DNA of 8,019 nucleotides from an uncultured Eubacteriales bacterium (lineage in GTDB: Bacteria; Bacillota; Clostridia; Oscillospirales; Oscillospiraceae), in contig USMP01000048.1 in NCBI GenBank assembly GCA_900555795.1, positions 1-8,019 of the forward strand, in the 5' to 3' direction. Positions 1 through 5,615 of the stretch are shown here, in pieces. Numbering within the stretch: the first letter of the stretch is position 1; each line of letters starts with the position of its first letter. Made by a program: the position numbers and the translations under genes. The notes below the pieces were generated by a model that saw only the letters and a list, made by a program, of their open reading frames with translations, ran no database searches and was not told the DNA's origin.

Positions 1-695
1 GGGACGGAGGCCGCGCCGCCGTGGCCCACCTCCTCAAATACCGTCACGTGGCACCACACCCGCCGCCTGGGCACCACCTGGCCCGCCGCCACCTGCCTGG
101 CAAGACCCAGCAGAATGGCCACAGACAGCTTGTCGTCCAGGAACCGGCTTTTGATAAAGCCGGAGGGTGTCACCACGGTGCGGGGGTCAAAGCAGACGAT
201 GTCCCCGGGCAGAATGCCCAGCTGCTCCGCGTCCCTCCGGCTGTGCACCTCCTCGTCGATCACCACCTCCATCACGTCGTAGCTGCGCTTGGTGCCGCTG
301 TAGTCCCCGTTGACGTGGATGGAGGCGTTTTGCAGCTGGAAGGTGCCGGTATAGGTTTTGCCGGAGCGGGTGACGATCCGTACATTTTCCGCCTCGCCGT
401 TGTTGGGGTTCATGCCCCCCAGAGGCGTCAGCAGGAGCCGCCCGGAGCCGGTAATCTCCCGCACCATGCCGCCCAGGGTATCCGTGTGGGCCTCCAGCAG
501 CAGGGCGTTTTCCTCCGGGGCCTGGCCGTTGAGGCACACCAGCACGCCGCCCTTGGCGGTTATGGCCGGGGAAAAGCCCAGCTTGCGCAGCGCCTCGGCC
601 ACATACTCCGCTGCCTGCCGGGTGTAGCCGGTGGGACTGTCGATGGCCAGAAGGGCCGCCGCCTCCCGCAGGATTTCATCCGCGATATGTTCCAT
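1..695 (-). CDS. M42 family metallo-aminopeptidase, 5' part only
   Basis: The minus strand encodes a protein starting MEHIADEILREAA, read for 231 residues until the left window edge cuts it; family members are about 340-350 residues, so roughly the last third is missing. Visible M42 hallmarks are the metal-binding H70-T-D72 in EAHTDTLGG, a FDPR segment near 169-172, the SRFLDDK motif (183-189) with the bridging Asp, and the catalytic Glu pair E221-E222 in FEEVGHGG. M42 enzymes are cytosolic, two-metal, oligomeric aminopeptidases that trim peptides; some relatives were named endoglucanases (FrvX/CelM-like), but peptidase activity is the better call. The start is fixed by an AAGGAGG ribosome binding site (complement of about 704-710) 8 bases upstream. 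The gene is divergent from sigI. The family call is confident; substrate preference cannot be read. Confidence 0.93.
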   Translation of the reverse strand, partial: MEHIADEILREAAALLAIDSPTGYTRQAAEYVAEALRKLGFSPAITAKGGVLVCLNGQAPEENALLLEAHTDTLGGMVREITGSGRLLLTPLGGMNPNNGEAENVRIVTRSGKTYTGTFQLQNASIHVNGDYSGTKRSYDVMEVVIDEEVHSRRDAEQLGILPGDIVCFDPRTVVTPSGFIKSRFLDDKLSVAILLGLARQVAAGQVVPRRRVWCHVTVFEEVGHGGAASV

Positions 696-724
696 GAGGG
701 AATCCTCCTTTATATGATTGCCTT

Positions 725-753
725 ATCCTACCACATTTCCCGCCGGAGGGCAA
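725..753 (-). promoter_or_regulatory. Candidate SigA promoter of the M42 gene
   Basis: On the minus strand TTGCCC (complement of 748-753) and TAGGAT (complement of 725-730) are separated by exactly 17 bases and lie about 30 bases upstream of the M42 start codon. Each hexamer matches 4 of 6 consensus positions. An inverted repeat, TTCCCGCCG at 737-745 with CGGCGGGAA at 781-789, overlaps the spacer and could be an operator, though GC-rich arms like these may be chance. Confidence 0.4.
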
Positions 754-908
754 CAGCAGCCTGTGAGCCGGAGGCGCGGGCGGCGGGAATTTAACGTGGA
801 TTTTACGTAAATTTTGGTAAAATACTACAGAACTTTCCTGGGATGTTTGCCATACTGTGACAGAAACAACGGATGGTAAAATCAGGGGGCGGCAAAACTT
901 TTTTAACC

Positions 909-945
909 GGGACCCCGGTCTTTTTGAATAGCCTTCGTATTCTGT
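909..945 (+). promoter_or_regulatory. Putative SigI-type autoregulatory promoter of sigI-rsgI
   Basis: GGACCCCGGT at 910-919 is followed after 14 bases by TTCGTATTCTGT at 934-945. The same two blocks with the same 14-base spacing occur upstream of the lipoprotein gene at 2592-2627. SigI promoters of Bacillus and Clostridium are known to have a C-rich -35 region and a CGAA or CGWA -10 element; ACCCC here and CGTA at 936-939 fit that pattern. An A/T-rich stretch lies just upstream (895-906). Transcription would start near 945, giving a leader of about 20 bases. Autoregulation of sigI operons is the usual arrangement in this family. Confidence 0.7.
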
Positions 946-963
946 CTTATGAGGGAGTGCGGG

Positions 964-1698
964 ATGAAGAATTGGAATGAGCACAAGATAGAAACCCTCG
1001 TGCTGTCCGCCCAGGCGGACAGCCGGGTGGCTGACGAGTTGATTGTTCAGTACCTGCCGTTTATCAAATCAGAAACGGCGAAGTTTCTGAAACGGATTCC
1101 TGACGACGGCCAGGATGAACTCAGTATCGCCATGTTTGCCTTCTATGAGTCGGCCATGGCCTATCGGCGGGGGCGGGGCGCTTTCTTAGGGTTGGCGGCT
1201 GCGGCGATTCGAAACCGTCTGATTGACTATGCCCGGAAGGAGCGGCGGCAAGCGGGCCAGCTATCGCTGGACACCCCGTCGGGAGACGAGGAGGGGCTCT
1301 CTCTCGGCGAGCGGATTGTAAGTGAAAAAAATGGCATCGAGGAATTCGACAATCAAGCCGCCGCCCAGGGGGAAATCGAGGAGTTTGCGGGCCAGCTGGC
1401 GGAGTTCGGCATCTCTCTTCCTGATATTGCGGACAATTGCCCAAAGCAGGAGCGCACGTTGTCGGCGTGTATGGCGGTACTGGATTTTGCCAGAGAAAAG
1501 CCTGAACTGCTGCAGCAGTTTTTGCGCACCAAAAAAGTTCCGATGGCGCAGCTGGCCCTGGGAGCGGGCATTGAGCGAAAGACGCTTGAACGGCACAGAA
1601 CGTACATTGCCGCGATCCTTCTGGCCTACACAAACGGGTTTGAGATGATTCGCGGACATCTGCACAGGATCAAAAGGAAGGAGGTGCCGCACCAGTGA
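964..1698 (+). CDS. sigI: RNA polymerase sigma-I factor SigI
   Basis: The product has 244 residues, close to the usual 240-250 for SigI. Residues 20-97 form the sigma-2-like region (ADELIVQYLPFI, then DELSIAMFAFYESAMAY, then IRNRLIDYARKERR), which should recognise the -10 element. Residues 145-235 form the SigI-specific C-terminal domain, with FGISLPDIADNCPKQ and the helix-turn-helix-like segment GAGIERKTLERHRTYIAAILLAY, used for -35 recognition and for binding by RsgI. There is no classic sigma-4 domain, as expected for SigI. I chose ATG 964 over the in-frame ATG at 949 because GAGGGAG (951-957) sits 6 bases before it, and the longer start would leave almost no leader after the putative promoter. 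The stop overlaps the GTG start of rsgI by four bases, so the two are translationally coupled. In Bacillus SigI serves heat and cell-wall responses, and in cellulolytic clostridia biomass sensing; the role here is unknown. Confidence 0.93.
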   Translation: MKNWNEHKIETLVLSAQADSRVADELIVQYLPFIKSETAKFLKRIPDDGQDELSIAMFAFYESAMAYRRGRGAFLGLAAAAIRNRLIDYARKERRQAGQLSLDTPSGDEEGLSLGERIVSEKNGIEEFDNQAAAQGEIEEFAGQLAEFGISLPDIADNCPKQERTLSACMAVLDFAREKPELLQQFLRTKKVPMAQLALGAGIERKTLERHRTYIAAILLAYTNGFEMIRGHLHRIKRKEVPHQ

Positions 1699-2579
1699 GC
1701 TACCTGGTAATGGAATGTCACCCGGGCTATGCGGTTGTCCTCGATGAAACCGGCCGGTTTCTTAAGGTGGCCAATATGCGCTATGAGGTTGGCCAGCGGG
1801 TATCGGATGTTACGGGAATGAGAACTGGGGGGCCCGGGCCGGGGGAGAAAAGAAAAGCCCGGAGGAGACTGCGCATGTTCGCTGTGGCGGCGGCGGCTTG
1901 CCTCTGCCTGGTGGCGGGCGGCGCATGGCGGCTTTTTATGACACCTTACGGGACGGTGCGGATGCAAATCAATCCGGACGTGCGGATGAGTGTAAACCGT
2001 ATGGATTACGTCATCGGAATAGAGGGCCTGAATGCGGATGGGGTGGATTTGATTGCGTCGTACCAATACACCCGGAAAAAAGTAAACGAGGTGTCAGACG
2101 AACTTGCGGAGCGCGCCGCCCGGATGGGGTATCTGAAGGAGGATGGAGCCATTTGGATTACCGTGGATTCCGACCACGAGGAATGGAGAGTAGCCACGGA
2201 GGAGCGGCTGATTATTGCATTGGAAGTGCATGTGGGTGCCTCTGTTACCGTGACATCCGGGGCCTTGGAGGCGTCCGGCTCTTCTGACCACGAAGCCTTC
2301 GTACCGGTTCAGTCGCCCCAGCCGCCTTATCCCGCGATTCCGGACGATGATGCGGATGATGACGCGGGGGAGGATATGGACGACGGGGACAATAATGTGG
2401 ACGACGATGCGGATGATGATTGGGACGATGCCTTCTATGATGGCGTGGAGGATGACCTGGACAGCGATTCCAACGGCGATGTGGACGACGGCTTCGGCGG
2501 CGATTTCGATGATGATTTGCACGATGACAGAGACGATGACAGAGACGATGACAGAGACGATGATTTTGATGGAGAATAA
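1695..2579 (+). CDS. rsgI: RsgI-like transmembrane anti-sigma-I factor with Asp-rich tail
   Basis: The 294-residue product has three parts. Residues 1-45 (MSYLVMECHPGYAVVLDETGRF and on) match the cytosolic RsgI N-terminal domain that binds and silences SigI. Basic residues at 52-60 and one membrane helix (about 61-82) follow. Residues 85-190 form the conserved extracytoplasmic RsgI domain with INPDV (Asn93-Pro94), VNR and IEGLNADG. This Asn-Pro bond is, to my knowledge, where RsgI proteins self-cleave for signalling. Instead of the carbohydrate-binding or enzyme modules on some clostridial RsgI proteins, the C-terminus (217-294) is extremely acidic, about 45 Asp/Glu of 78, with an EF-hand-like loop at 256-264 (DSDSNGDVD) and three DDRD repeats. 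The GTG start is supported by AAGGAGG (1678-1684), by the four-base overlap with sigI and by the fit to the family N-terminus. The tail may bind cations or the cell wall; that is inference. Confidence 0.9.
   Translation: MSYLVMECHPGYAVVLDETGRFLKVANMRYEVGQRVSDVTGMRTGGPGPGEKRKARRRLRMFAVAAAACLCLVAGGAWRLFMTPYGTVRMQINPDVRMSVNRMDYVIGIEGLNADGVDLIASYQYTRKKVNEVSDELAERAARMGYLKEDGAIWITVDSDHEEWRVATEERLIIALEVHVGASVTVTSGALEASGSSDHEAFVPVQSPQPPYPAIPDDDADDDAGEDMDDGDNNVDDDADDDWDDAFYDGVEDDLDSDSNGDVDDGFGGDFDDDLHDDRDDDRDDDRDDDFDGE
2523..2558 (+). repeat. Three perfect 12-base tandem repeats inside rsgI
   Basis: GATGACAGAGAC occurs three times without change and in frame, encoding DDRD three times near the C-terminus of the RsgI-like protein. 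Because the unit is a multiple of three, slippage would lengthen or shorten the acidic tail without breaking the frame. Flanking sequence is a degenerate GAC/GAT-rich continuation. Confidence 0.9.
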
Positions 2580-2591
2580 AAAATATGGGGC

Positions 2592-2627
2592 GGACCCCGG
2601 TTCTGACATTTTGATTTCGTATCCTGT
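2592..2627 (+). promoter_or_regulatory. Putative SigI-type promoter of the lipoprotein gene
   Basis: GGACCCCGGT at 2592-2601 and TTCGTATCCTGT at 2616-2627 are separated by 14 bases, the same as in the motif upstream of sigI; the two blocks differ at one base only (TTC against TCC in the second). An A/T-rich stretch (2575-2586) overlaps the rsgI stop codon. Transcription would begin near 2628, about 50 bases before the start codon. The gene may also receive read-through from sigI-rsgI, since no convincing terminator separates them; the GGGG/CCCC hairpin here is only four pairs and has no T-run. Confidence 0.7.
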
Positions 2628-2678
2628 ATGTGTAAGGCAAAACCGGGACACAAAATCAACATGTAAGGAGACAAAAAT

Positions 2679-3494
2679 ATGAAGAAGAGCATGATGTCAA
2701 AGTTCTTTGCCACCGGGCTTGCGGTAGCCCTGCTTACTGCGTTTGTTGGGTGCGGTGCGCGCCCTGCTGCGGAGGGTACAGCCGCGGGCGGCGAAAGCAG
2801 AACGGCGGCAGGCACCATCTGGCTGAGTGTAAATCCTGAGATAAAAGTGGAATATGACGATAGGGGACTTGTTCTGGAAATCGAGGGTGTGAATACGGAC
2901 GGAAAAGCGGTTGTAAGCGGCTGCCAGGACTATGTGGGCAGGGAGTGCGCGGCGGTTGTCAATGAACTGGTCAAAGAGATTTATGCCGGCGGCTATTTCG
3001 CCACCCAGCTGGACGGTCACGACAAGAATATTGTGATTAAGCTGGAGGACGGCTCCGCATATCCCAGTGAAGACTTCCTGGCTGCGGTTGCGGAAGGTGT
3101 GCGGGAGGCGGTCGGCGGGTTTGACGTCAGTTCCAGCACCGTGGTGGTGGATGAGGACGACCTGGATGAGGAGGGGCGTATTGGTGTAGAAAAGGCCCGC
3201 GAAATTGTTCTGACGCAGTTGGAAATTGACAATGCTGTTTTCAGCGAAGGGGAGTATGATCTCGACGACGGCGTGTATGAACTGGAGTTTACCGCTGACG
3301 GGGTGGAGTATGAGTATGAACTGGACGCTGTTACCGGCAAGGTCCTGGAAGCGGATCGTGAGCAGAACGACGACTGGGCGACATGGGACCAGGATGACGA
3401 TGACGACTGGGACGACATCGATGACATGGACGACCACCAGGACGATATGGATGACGACGACAGCGATGTGGATGACGATGACGACGACAGGTAA
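2679..3494 (+). CDS. Secreted lipoprotein with RsgI-like domain, PepSY domain and Asp-rich tail
   Basis: The product has 271 residues. Residues 1-25 are a lipoprotein signal peptide (MKKSMMSKFF, a hydrophobic stretch, then FVGC with Cys25 as the lipidated residue). Residues 45-150 resemble the extracytoplasmic domain of the upstream RsgI: GTIWLSVNPEIKV against GTVRMQINPDVRM, and IEGVNTDG against IEGLNADG, including the Asn-Pro pair (N52-P53). Residues 167-226 fit a PepSY domain (GVEKAREIVL through YEYELDAVTGKVLEAD). PepSY domains are commonly secreted and are thought to inhibit or modulate peptidases. Residues 231-271 form a tail with 27 Asp among 41. There is no cytosolic domain, so it cannot bind SigI itself. 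AAGGAG (2665-2670) lies 8 bases before the start. It lies 99 bases after rsgI behind its own SigI-type promoter. A feedback or co-sensor role is inference; I know of no characterised protein with this architecture. Confidence 0.88.
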   Translation: MKKSMMSKFFATGLAVALLTAFVGCGARPAAEGTAAGGESRTAAGTIWLSVNPEIKVEYDDRGLVLEIEGVNTDGKAVVSGCQDYVGRECAAVVNELVKEIYAGGYFATQLDGHDKNIVIKLEDGSAYPSEDFLAAVAEGVREAVGGFDVSSSTVVVDEDDLDEEGRIGVEKAREIVLTQLEIDNAVFSEGEYDLDDGVYELEFTADGVEYEYELDAVTGKVLEADREQNDDWATWDQDDDDDWDDIDDMDDHQDDMDDDDSDVDDDDDDR

Positions 3495-3520
3495 TGGAAT
3501 AAAAATTCTATAATTGGCTG

Positions 3521-3558
3521 CAAGGAGGATACCCTACGGGCGTCCTCCTTGTTTGCTT
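3521..3558 (+). terminator. Rho-independent terminator after the sigI-rsgI-lipoprotein cluster
   Basis: CAAGGAGGA at 3521-3529 pairs perfectly with TCCTCCTTG at 3543-3551, and CCC/GGG inside the loop (3532-3534 with 3538-3540) can extend the stack. The T-run is short and broken (TTTGCTT), so efficiency is uncertain. It lies 26 bases after the lipoprotein stop codon and separates the SigI cluster from the lysis genes. Confidence 0.65.
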
Positions 3559-3589
3559 AATGGGGCATCCTGTTTTTTCTCTGTTGCAC

Positions 3590-3646
3590 CAGGGGGAGCA
3601 ACCCGGCCCCCTGTCCCGCCTATGGTAAGAGGGGGAGACCTCTTAC
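3590..3646 (+). promoter_or_regulatory. Hairpin-rich leader of the lysis cassette
   Basis: Two inverted repeats lie before the first lysis gene: CAGGGGG (3590-3596) with CCCCCTG (3607-3613), and GTAAGAGG (3625-3632) with CCTCTTAC (3639-3646). The CCTCT in the second right arm could instead pair with AGAGG (3656-3660) in the ribosome binding region, so the second hairpin might keep that region open. No clear -35/-10 promoter was seen here. A regulatory role is inference. Confidence 0.35.
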
Positions 3647-3674
3647 AGTATCAGGAGAGGAGGGAGTATATGCC

Positions 3675-4112
3675 ATGGAGACACTTGCGGCCATGACCCT
3701 GGGGCAGCTGGCGGGGAGCGCGGCGGCGGTGGCGGCGGTGCTGTCGGTATTTGTAGAGATTGCCCCGGTAAAGGTGCGGCCGGTGACGGCCTTTCTGGCC
3801 TGGCTGGGCCGCAAAATCAACGGGGCGGTGCTGGGCAAGGTGGAGCGTTTGGAGCAGAAACTGGATGAATTGGACCGTAAGACCGATGAGAACGAAGTGG
3901 ACCGCATACGCTGGGAGATCCTGGATTTTGCCAACAGTTGCCGGGGCGGCCAGCGGCATACCAAGGATGCCTTTGACCACATCATTGCCCAGAATACCAA
4001 GTATCACCGCATGATTCAGGCCCGGGGCATGCAGAACGGCCAGGTGGATCTGGAGTTTGAGTACATCGCGGACATCTTCCGGCGGTGCCTGCGGGAGAGC
4101 GACTTTCTATAA
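3675..4112 (+). CDS. Phage-type membrane protein with coiled coil, first gene of lysis cassette
   Basis: The 145-residue product has one hydrophobic helix at about 10-31 (GQLAGSAAAVAAVLSVFVEI), a short linker (PVKVRPVTAFLAWLGRKINGAVLG), then a charged coiled-coil segment at about 55-76 (KVERLEQKLDELDRKTDENE) and a helical C-terminus ending in the tail CLRESDFL. Proteins of this layout are frequent just upstream of holin and endolysin genes in prophages of Firmicutes; their function is not established. The start is chosen from a GGAGGGAG site 8 bases upstream; an overlapping ATG at 3670 is in another frame and leads to a stop within 27 bases. The next gene begins 15 bases after the stop. The family resemblance is recalled, not searched. 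Confidence 0.82.
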   Translation: METLAAMTLGQLAGSAAAVAAVLSVFVEIAPVKVRPVTAFLAWLGRKINGAVLGKVERLEQKLDELDRKTDENEVDRIRWEILDFANSCRGGQRHTKDAFDHIIAQNTKYHRMIQARGMQNGQVDLEFEYIADIFRRCLRESDFL

Positions 4113-4127
4113 AAAGGAGAACAGAAT

Positions 4128-4346
4128 ATGAATCCATTGATGAAACGGGCGGCAAACCTCCTGTCGGTGAAGAGCATTGTCACCCTGACGCTGACGGTGG
4201 TATTTGCGTGCCTGGCCATTCGGGGCAGTGTGTCGGGCCAGGATTTTCTCACCATTTTTCTCATGGTGGTGTCTTTTTACTTTGGCACACAGAGCCAAAA
4301 GGTGCAGGAGGCGGTGGATGGAACCCGGGATGGAACTGGGGAATAA
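4128..4346 (+). CDS. Small phage holin
   Basis: The 72-residue product has a basic N-terminus (MNPLMKRAANLLSVKS), a hydrophobic helix at about 16-33 (IVTLTLTVVFACLAIRG), a short turn (SVSGQD), a second helix at about 39-54 (FLTIFLMVVSFYFGTQ) and a charged tail. This two-helix layout with FYFGTQS is typical of small holins in Firmicutes prophages. Holins make pores in the cytoplasmic membrane that let an endolysin reach the wall and set the time of lysis. AAGGAG (4114-4119) lies 8 bases before the ATG. The gene sits between the coiled-coil membrane protein and the M15 endolysin, which supports the call. No second in-frame start suggestive of an antiholin is obvious, though Met5 is available. 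Confidence 0.82.
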   Translation: MNPLMKRAANLLSVKSIVTLTLTVVFACLAIRGSVSGQDFLTIFLMVVSFYFGTQSQKVQEAVDGTRDGTGE

Positions 4347-4381
4347 GCTGTGCTGCGGAACATGAGAGGGGGGAGAAAGCG

Positions 4382-5062
4382 GTGCTGAACAGCCGGGACA
4401 TTTCCCTGCTACGCGCGGACGTTTCGGCCAACTGCCGGGCCTGGGCGGAGCGGTGTGAGAAGGAGGGGCTGGCGGTGCTGATTACCAACACCGTCCGGGA
4501 CAAGGCCTATCAGGAGTACCTGTACGCCCAGGGGCGCACCAGGCCCGGCAGCATCGTGACCAACGGAAGGACGCCCACCTTCCACAGCGACAGGGCGGGC
4601 CTCGCCTGGGATTTCTGCAAAAATGTGAGAGGCCACGAGTATGATGACCCGGCTTTTTTCCGTCAGGCGGCGGATCTGGCCAGGGAGATGGGGTTTTCCT
4701 GGGGCGGGGACTGGAAAAGCTTTCCCGACATGCCCCATATCCAGTGGGACGACGGCGGGCGGTGGACCGGCGCAATGATCCTGGCGGGCAGGCTGCCGCC
4801 CCGGATGCCGGAGTGGAAGGAGAAGACAGAGATGCGCTATGAAAGACTGCGGGACATTCCGGAGTCCAACCATTTCCGGGCGGTGATCGATATGCTGATG
4901 ACCGCTGGCGTAATTGGCGGGGATGGCAGCGATCCCGACGGCAACGGGGATATGATCGATTTGAGCCATGACATGGTGCGGCTGCTTGTATTTGATTACC
5001 GGGCCGGCTGCTACGACGGGGCGCTGCGTTCCGCCGGGCTGGACCCGGATCGGTATCGATGA
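4382..5062 (+). CDS. M15 family peptidoglycan peptidase (endolysin)
   Basis: Residues 28-128 form the M15 (VanY/CwlK-like) metallopeptidase core: AVLITNTVRDKAYQEYLYAQG, then FHSDRAGLAWDF with probable zinc ligands H68 and D77, then GFSWGGDWKS with acidic D110, and MPHIQW with H119. Such enzymes cut peptide bonds in peptidoglycan stem peptides (L-Ala-D-Glu or D-Ala-D-Ala type; which one cannot be told). Residues 152-215 (RYERLRDIPESNHFRAVIDMLM and on) look like the C-terminal wall-associated repeat seen in clostridial lysins and include a DPDGNGD loop at 184-190. I chose GTG 4382, with GGAG 6 bases upstream in a purine-rich run, giving 226 residues. The open frame runs back to 4085 through the holin, but that part is holin sequence in another frame. 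It has no signal peptide, consistent with holin-dependent export. It overlaps the next gene by four bases. Confidence 0.88.
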   Translation: MLNSRDISLLRADVSANCRAWAERCEKEGLAVLITNTVRDKAYQEYLYAQGRTRPGSIVTNGRTPTFHSDRAGLAWDFCKNVRGHEYDDPAFFRQAADLAREMGFSWGGDWKSFPDMPHIQWDDGGRWTGAMILAGRLPPRMPEWKEKTEMRYERLRDIPESNHFRAVIDMLMTAGVIGGDGSDPDGNGDMIDLSHDMVRLLVFDYRAGCYDGALRSAGLDPDRYR

Positions 5063-5442
5063 GGCCCGCCGCCCCGCTCTGGACGGCGGCAGCGGTGGCC
5101 GGGGCCACCGGGGCGGTGCTGCTGCTGCGCCGCTGGGCCGGACTGGAGGGGATACTGATCTTTGGGGTGGTCTGTGTGGCTGCCTTTTGGGGGTGGGTCC
5201 TGCGCTGGCTGTATCGGGACGGGCGAATGACGGTGAGTCACATTCTGGTGATTTGGCTCACCGCCTCCAGCACGGTGATGACCGCCGCCAGCTATTATCT
5301 GGCCTACCGGGGCGTGACGGCGGTGCTGGAGACCCTGTCCCGGTATGTTATGGTGGAGACCGTAGCGGGTAGCGCCGGTTATTTTATAAAGTCGGCCCTG
5401 GAGAATACCCGGCGGTCCGGCCTCGGAAAGCGGGACCTGTAA
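5059..5442 (+). CDS. Small membrane protein of the lysis cassette, function unknown
   Basis: The 127-residue product has three likely membrane helices at about 7-24, 30-50 and 60-80 (HILVIWLTASSTVMTAASYY), followed by an amphipathic segment and a basic C-terminus (ENTRRSGLGKRDL). Its ATG overlaps the endolysin stop (ATGA), so translation is coupled and it probably belongs to the same transcript; no separate ribosome binding site is evident. It could be a second holin, an antiholin or another lysis accessory, but I do not recognise a named family. Confidence 0.7.
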   Translation: MRPAAPLWTAAAVAGATGAVLLLRRWAGLEGILIFGVVCVAAFWGWVLRWLYRDGRMTVSHILVIWLTASSTVMTAASYYLAYRGVTAVLETLSRYVMVETVAGSAGYFIKSALENTRRSGLGKRDL

Positions 5443-5459
5443 GGAAGATTTTGTACTTT

Positions 5460-5485
5460 TGTAACAATCCGCGCTGGTTTTCGTA
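5460..5485 (+). promoter_or_regulatory. ECF-type promoter-like motif of small RNA A
   Basis: TGTAAC (5460-5465) and CGTA (5482-5485) are separated by 16 bases, the layout of promoters read by extracytoplasmic-function sigma factors in Firmicutes (TGAAAC/TGTAAC, 16, CGTA). A T-run precedes the -35 element. An overlapping alternative is a SigA promoter, TGGTTT (5475-5480), 17 bases, TAAGAT (5498-5503). Only the ECF reading explains why the left block is conserved between the two units. Confidence 0.5.
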
Positions 5486-5491
5486 ACAACT

Positions 5492-5586
5492 TTCGCGTAA
5501 GATAAAACATGCAAGAGTCAATCGCTTTTTCATCTGTTCTTCCTGTCGATACGGAGAGCCGGGGAACCTGTGGGTCCCCGGCTTTT
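5492..5586 (+). ncRNA. Candidate small RNA A (first of a tandem pair)
   Basis: The proposed RNA is about 95 bases if transcribed from the ECF-like motif, or about 77 if from the SigA-like alternative. It has a pyrimidine-rich middle (CTTTTTCATCTGTTCTTCCTG region, 5525-5545) and ends in a strong terminator, GCCGGGGA (5558-5565) with TCCCCGGC (5575-5582) followed by TTTT. The middle is the reverse complement of a typical ribosome binding site and start (AGGAAGA, ATGAAAA), a feature of RNAs that block translation. No known RNA family is recognised. Confidence 0.6.
5558..5586 (+). terminator. Rho-independent terminator of small RNA A
   Basis: An eight-pair stem, GCCGGGGA with TCCCCGGC, is topped by CC/GG across one A-G mismatch and a TGT loop, and is followed by TTTT. 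It also lies 116 bases after the last lysis gene and may end that transcript. Confidence 0.8.
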
Positions 5587-5615
5587 CCGCGGGAAAAAAT
5601 AAAAATTTAGACTTT

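Noticed and set aside
21..794. Long plus-strand open frame opposite the M42 gene
   Set aside because: It has no family resemblance and no ribosome binding site, and it lies opposite a clear M42 peptidase with catalytic motifs on the other strand.
906..925. Possible terminator ACCGG/CCGGT followed by CTTTTT before sigI
   Set aside because: The stem is only five pairs, and the same bases are kept upstream of the lipoprotein gene without the left arm, so the promoter reading fits better.
2094..2651. Minus-strand open frame rich in Ile/Val opposite the rsgI tail
   Set aside because: It is the complement of GAC/GAT Asp codons, which always yields VIVIV-like strings in one antisense frame.
3017..3523. 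Ser-rich minus-strand open frame opposite the lipoprotein gene
   Set aside because: It is a by-product of the Asp and Glu codons on the coding strand; it has no start signal and no domain.
3514..3696. 60-residue open frame before the lysis cassette
   Set aside because: It runs through a terminator hairpin, begins at a non-ATG codon without its own ribosome binding site, and has no recognisable content.
4085..4381. Upstream extension of the endolysin to 325 residues
   Set aside because: The extra 99 residues are the holin gene in another frame; GTG 4382 has its own binding site and gives a normal M15 length.
5509..5607. Small plus-strand peptides from the repeats (MQESIAF, MQETITS)
   Set aside because: There is no ribosome binding site, unit B would need TTG, and indels shift the frame after a few residues.
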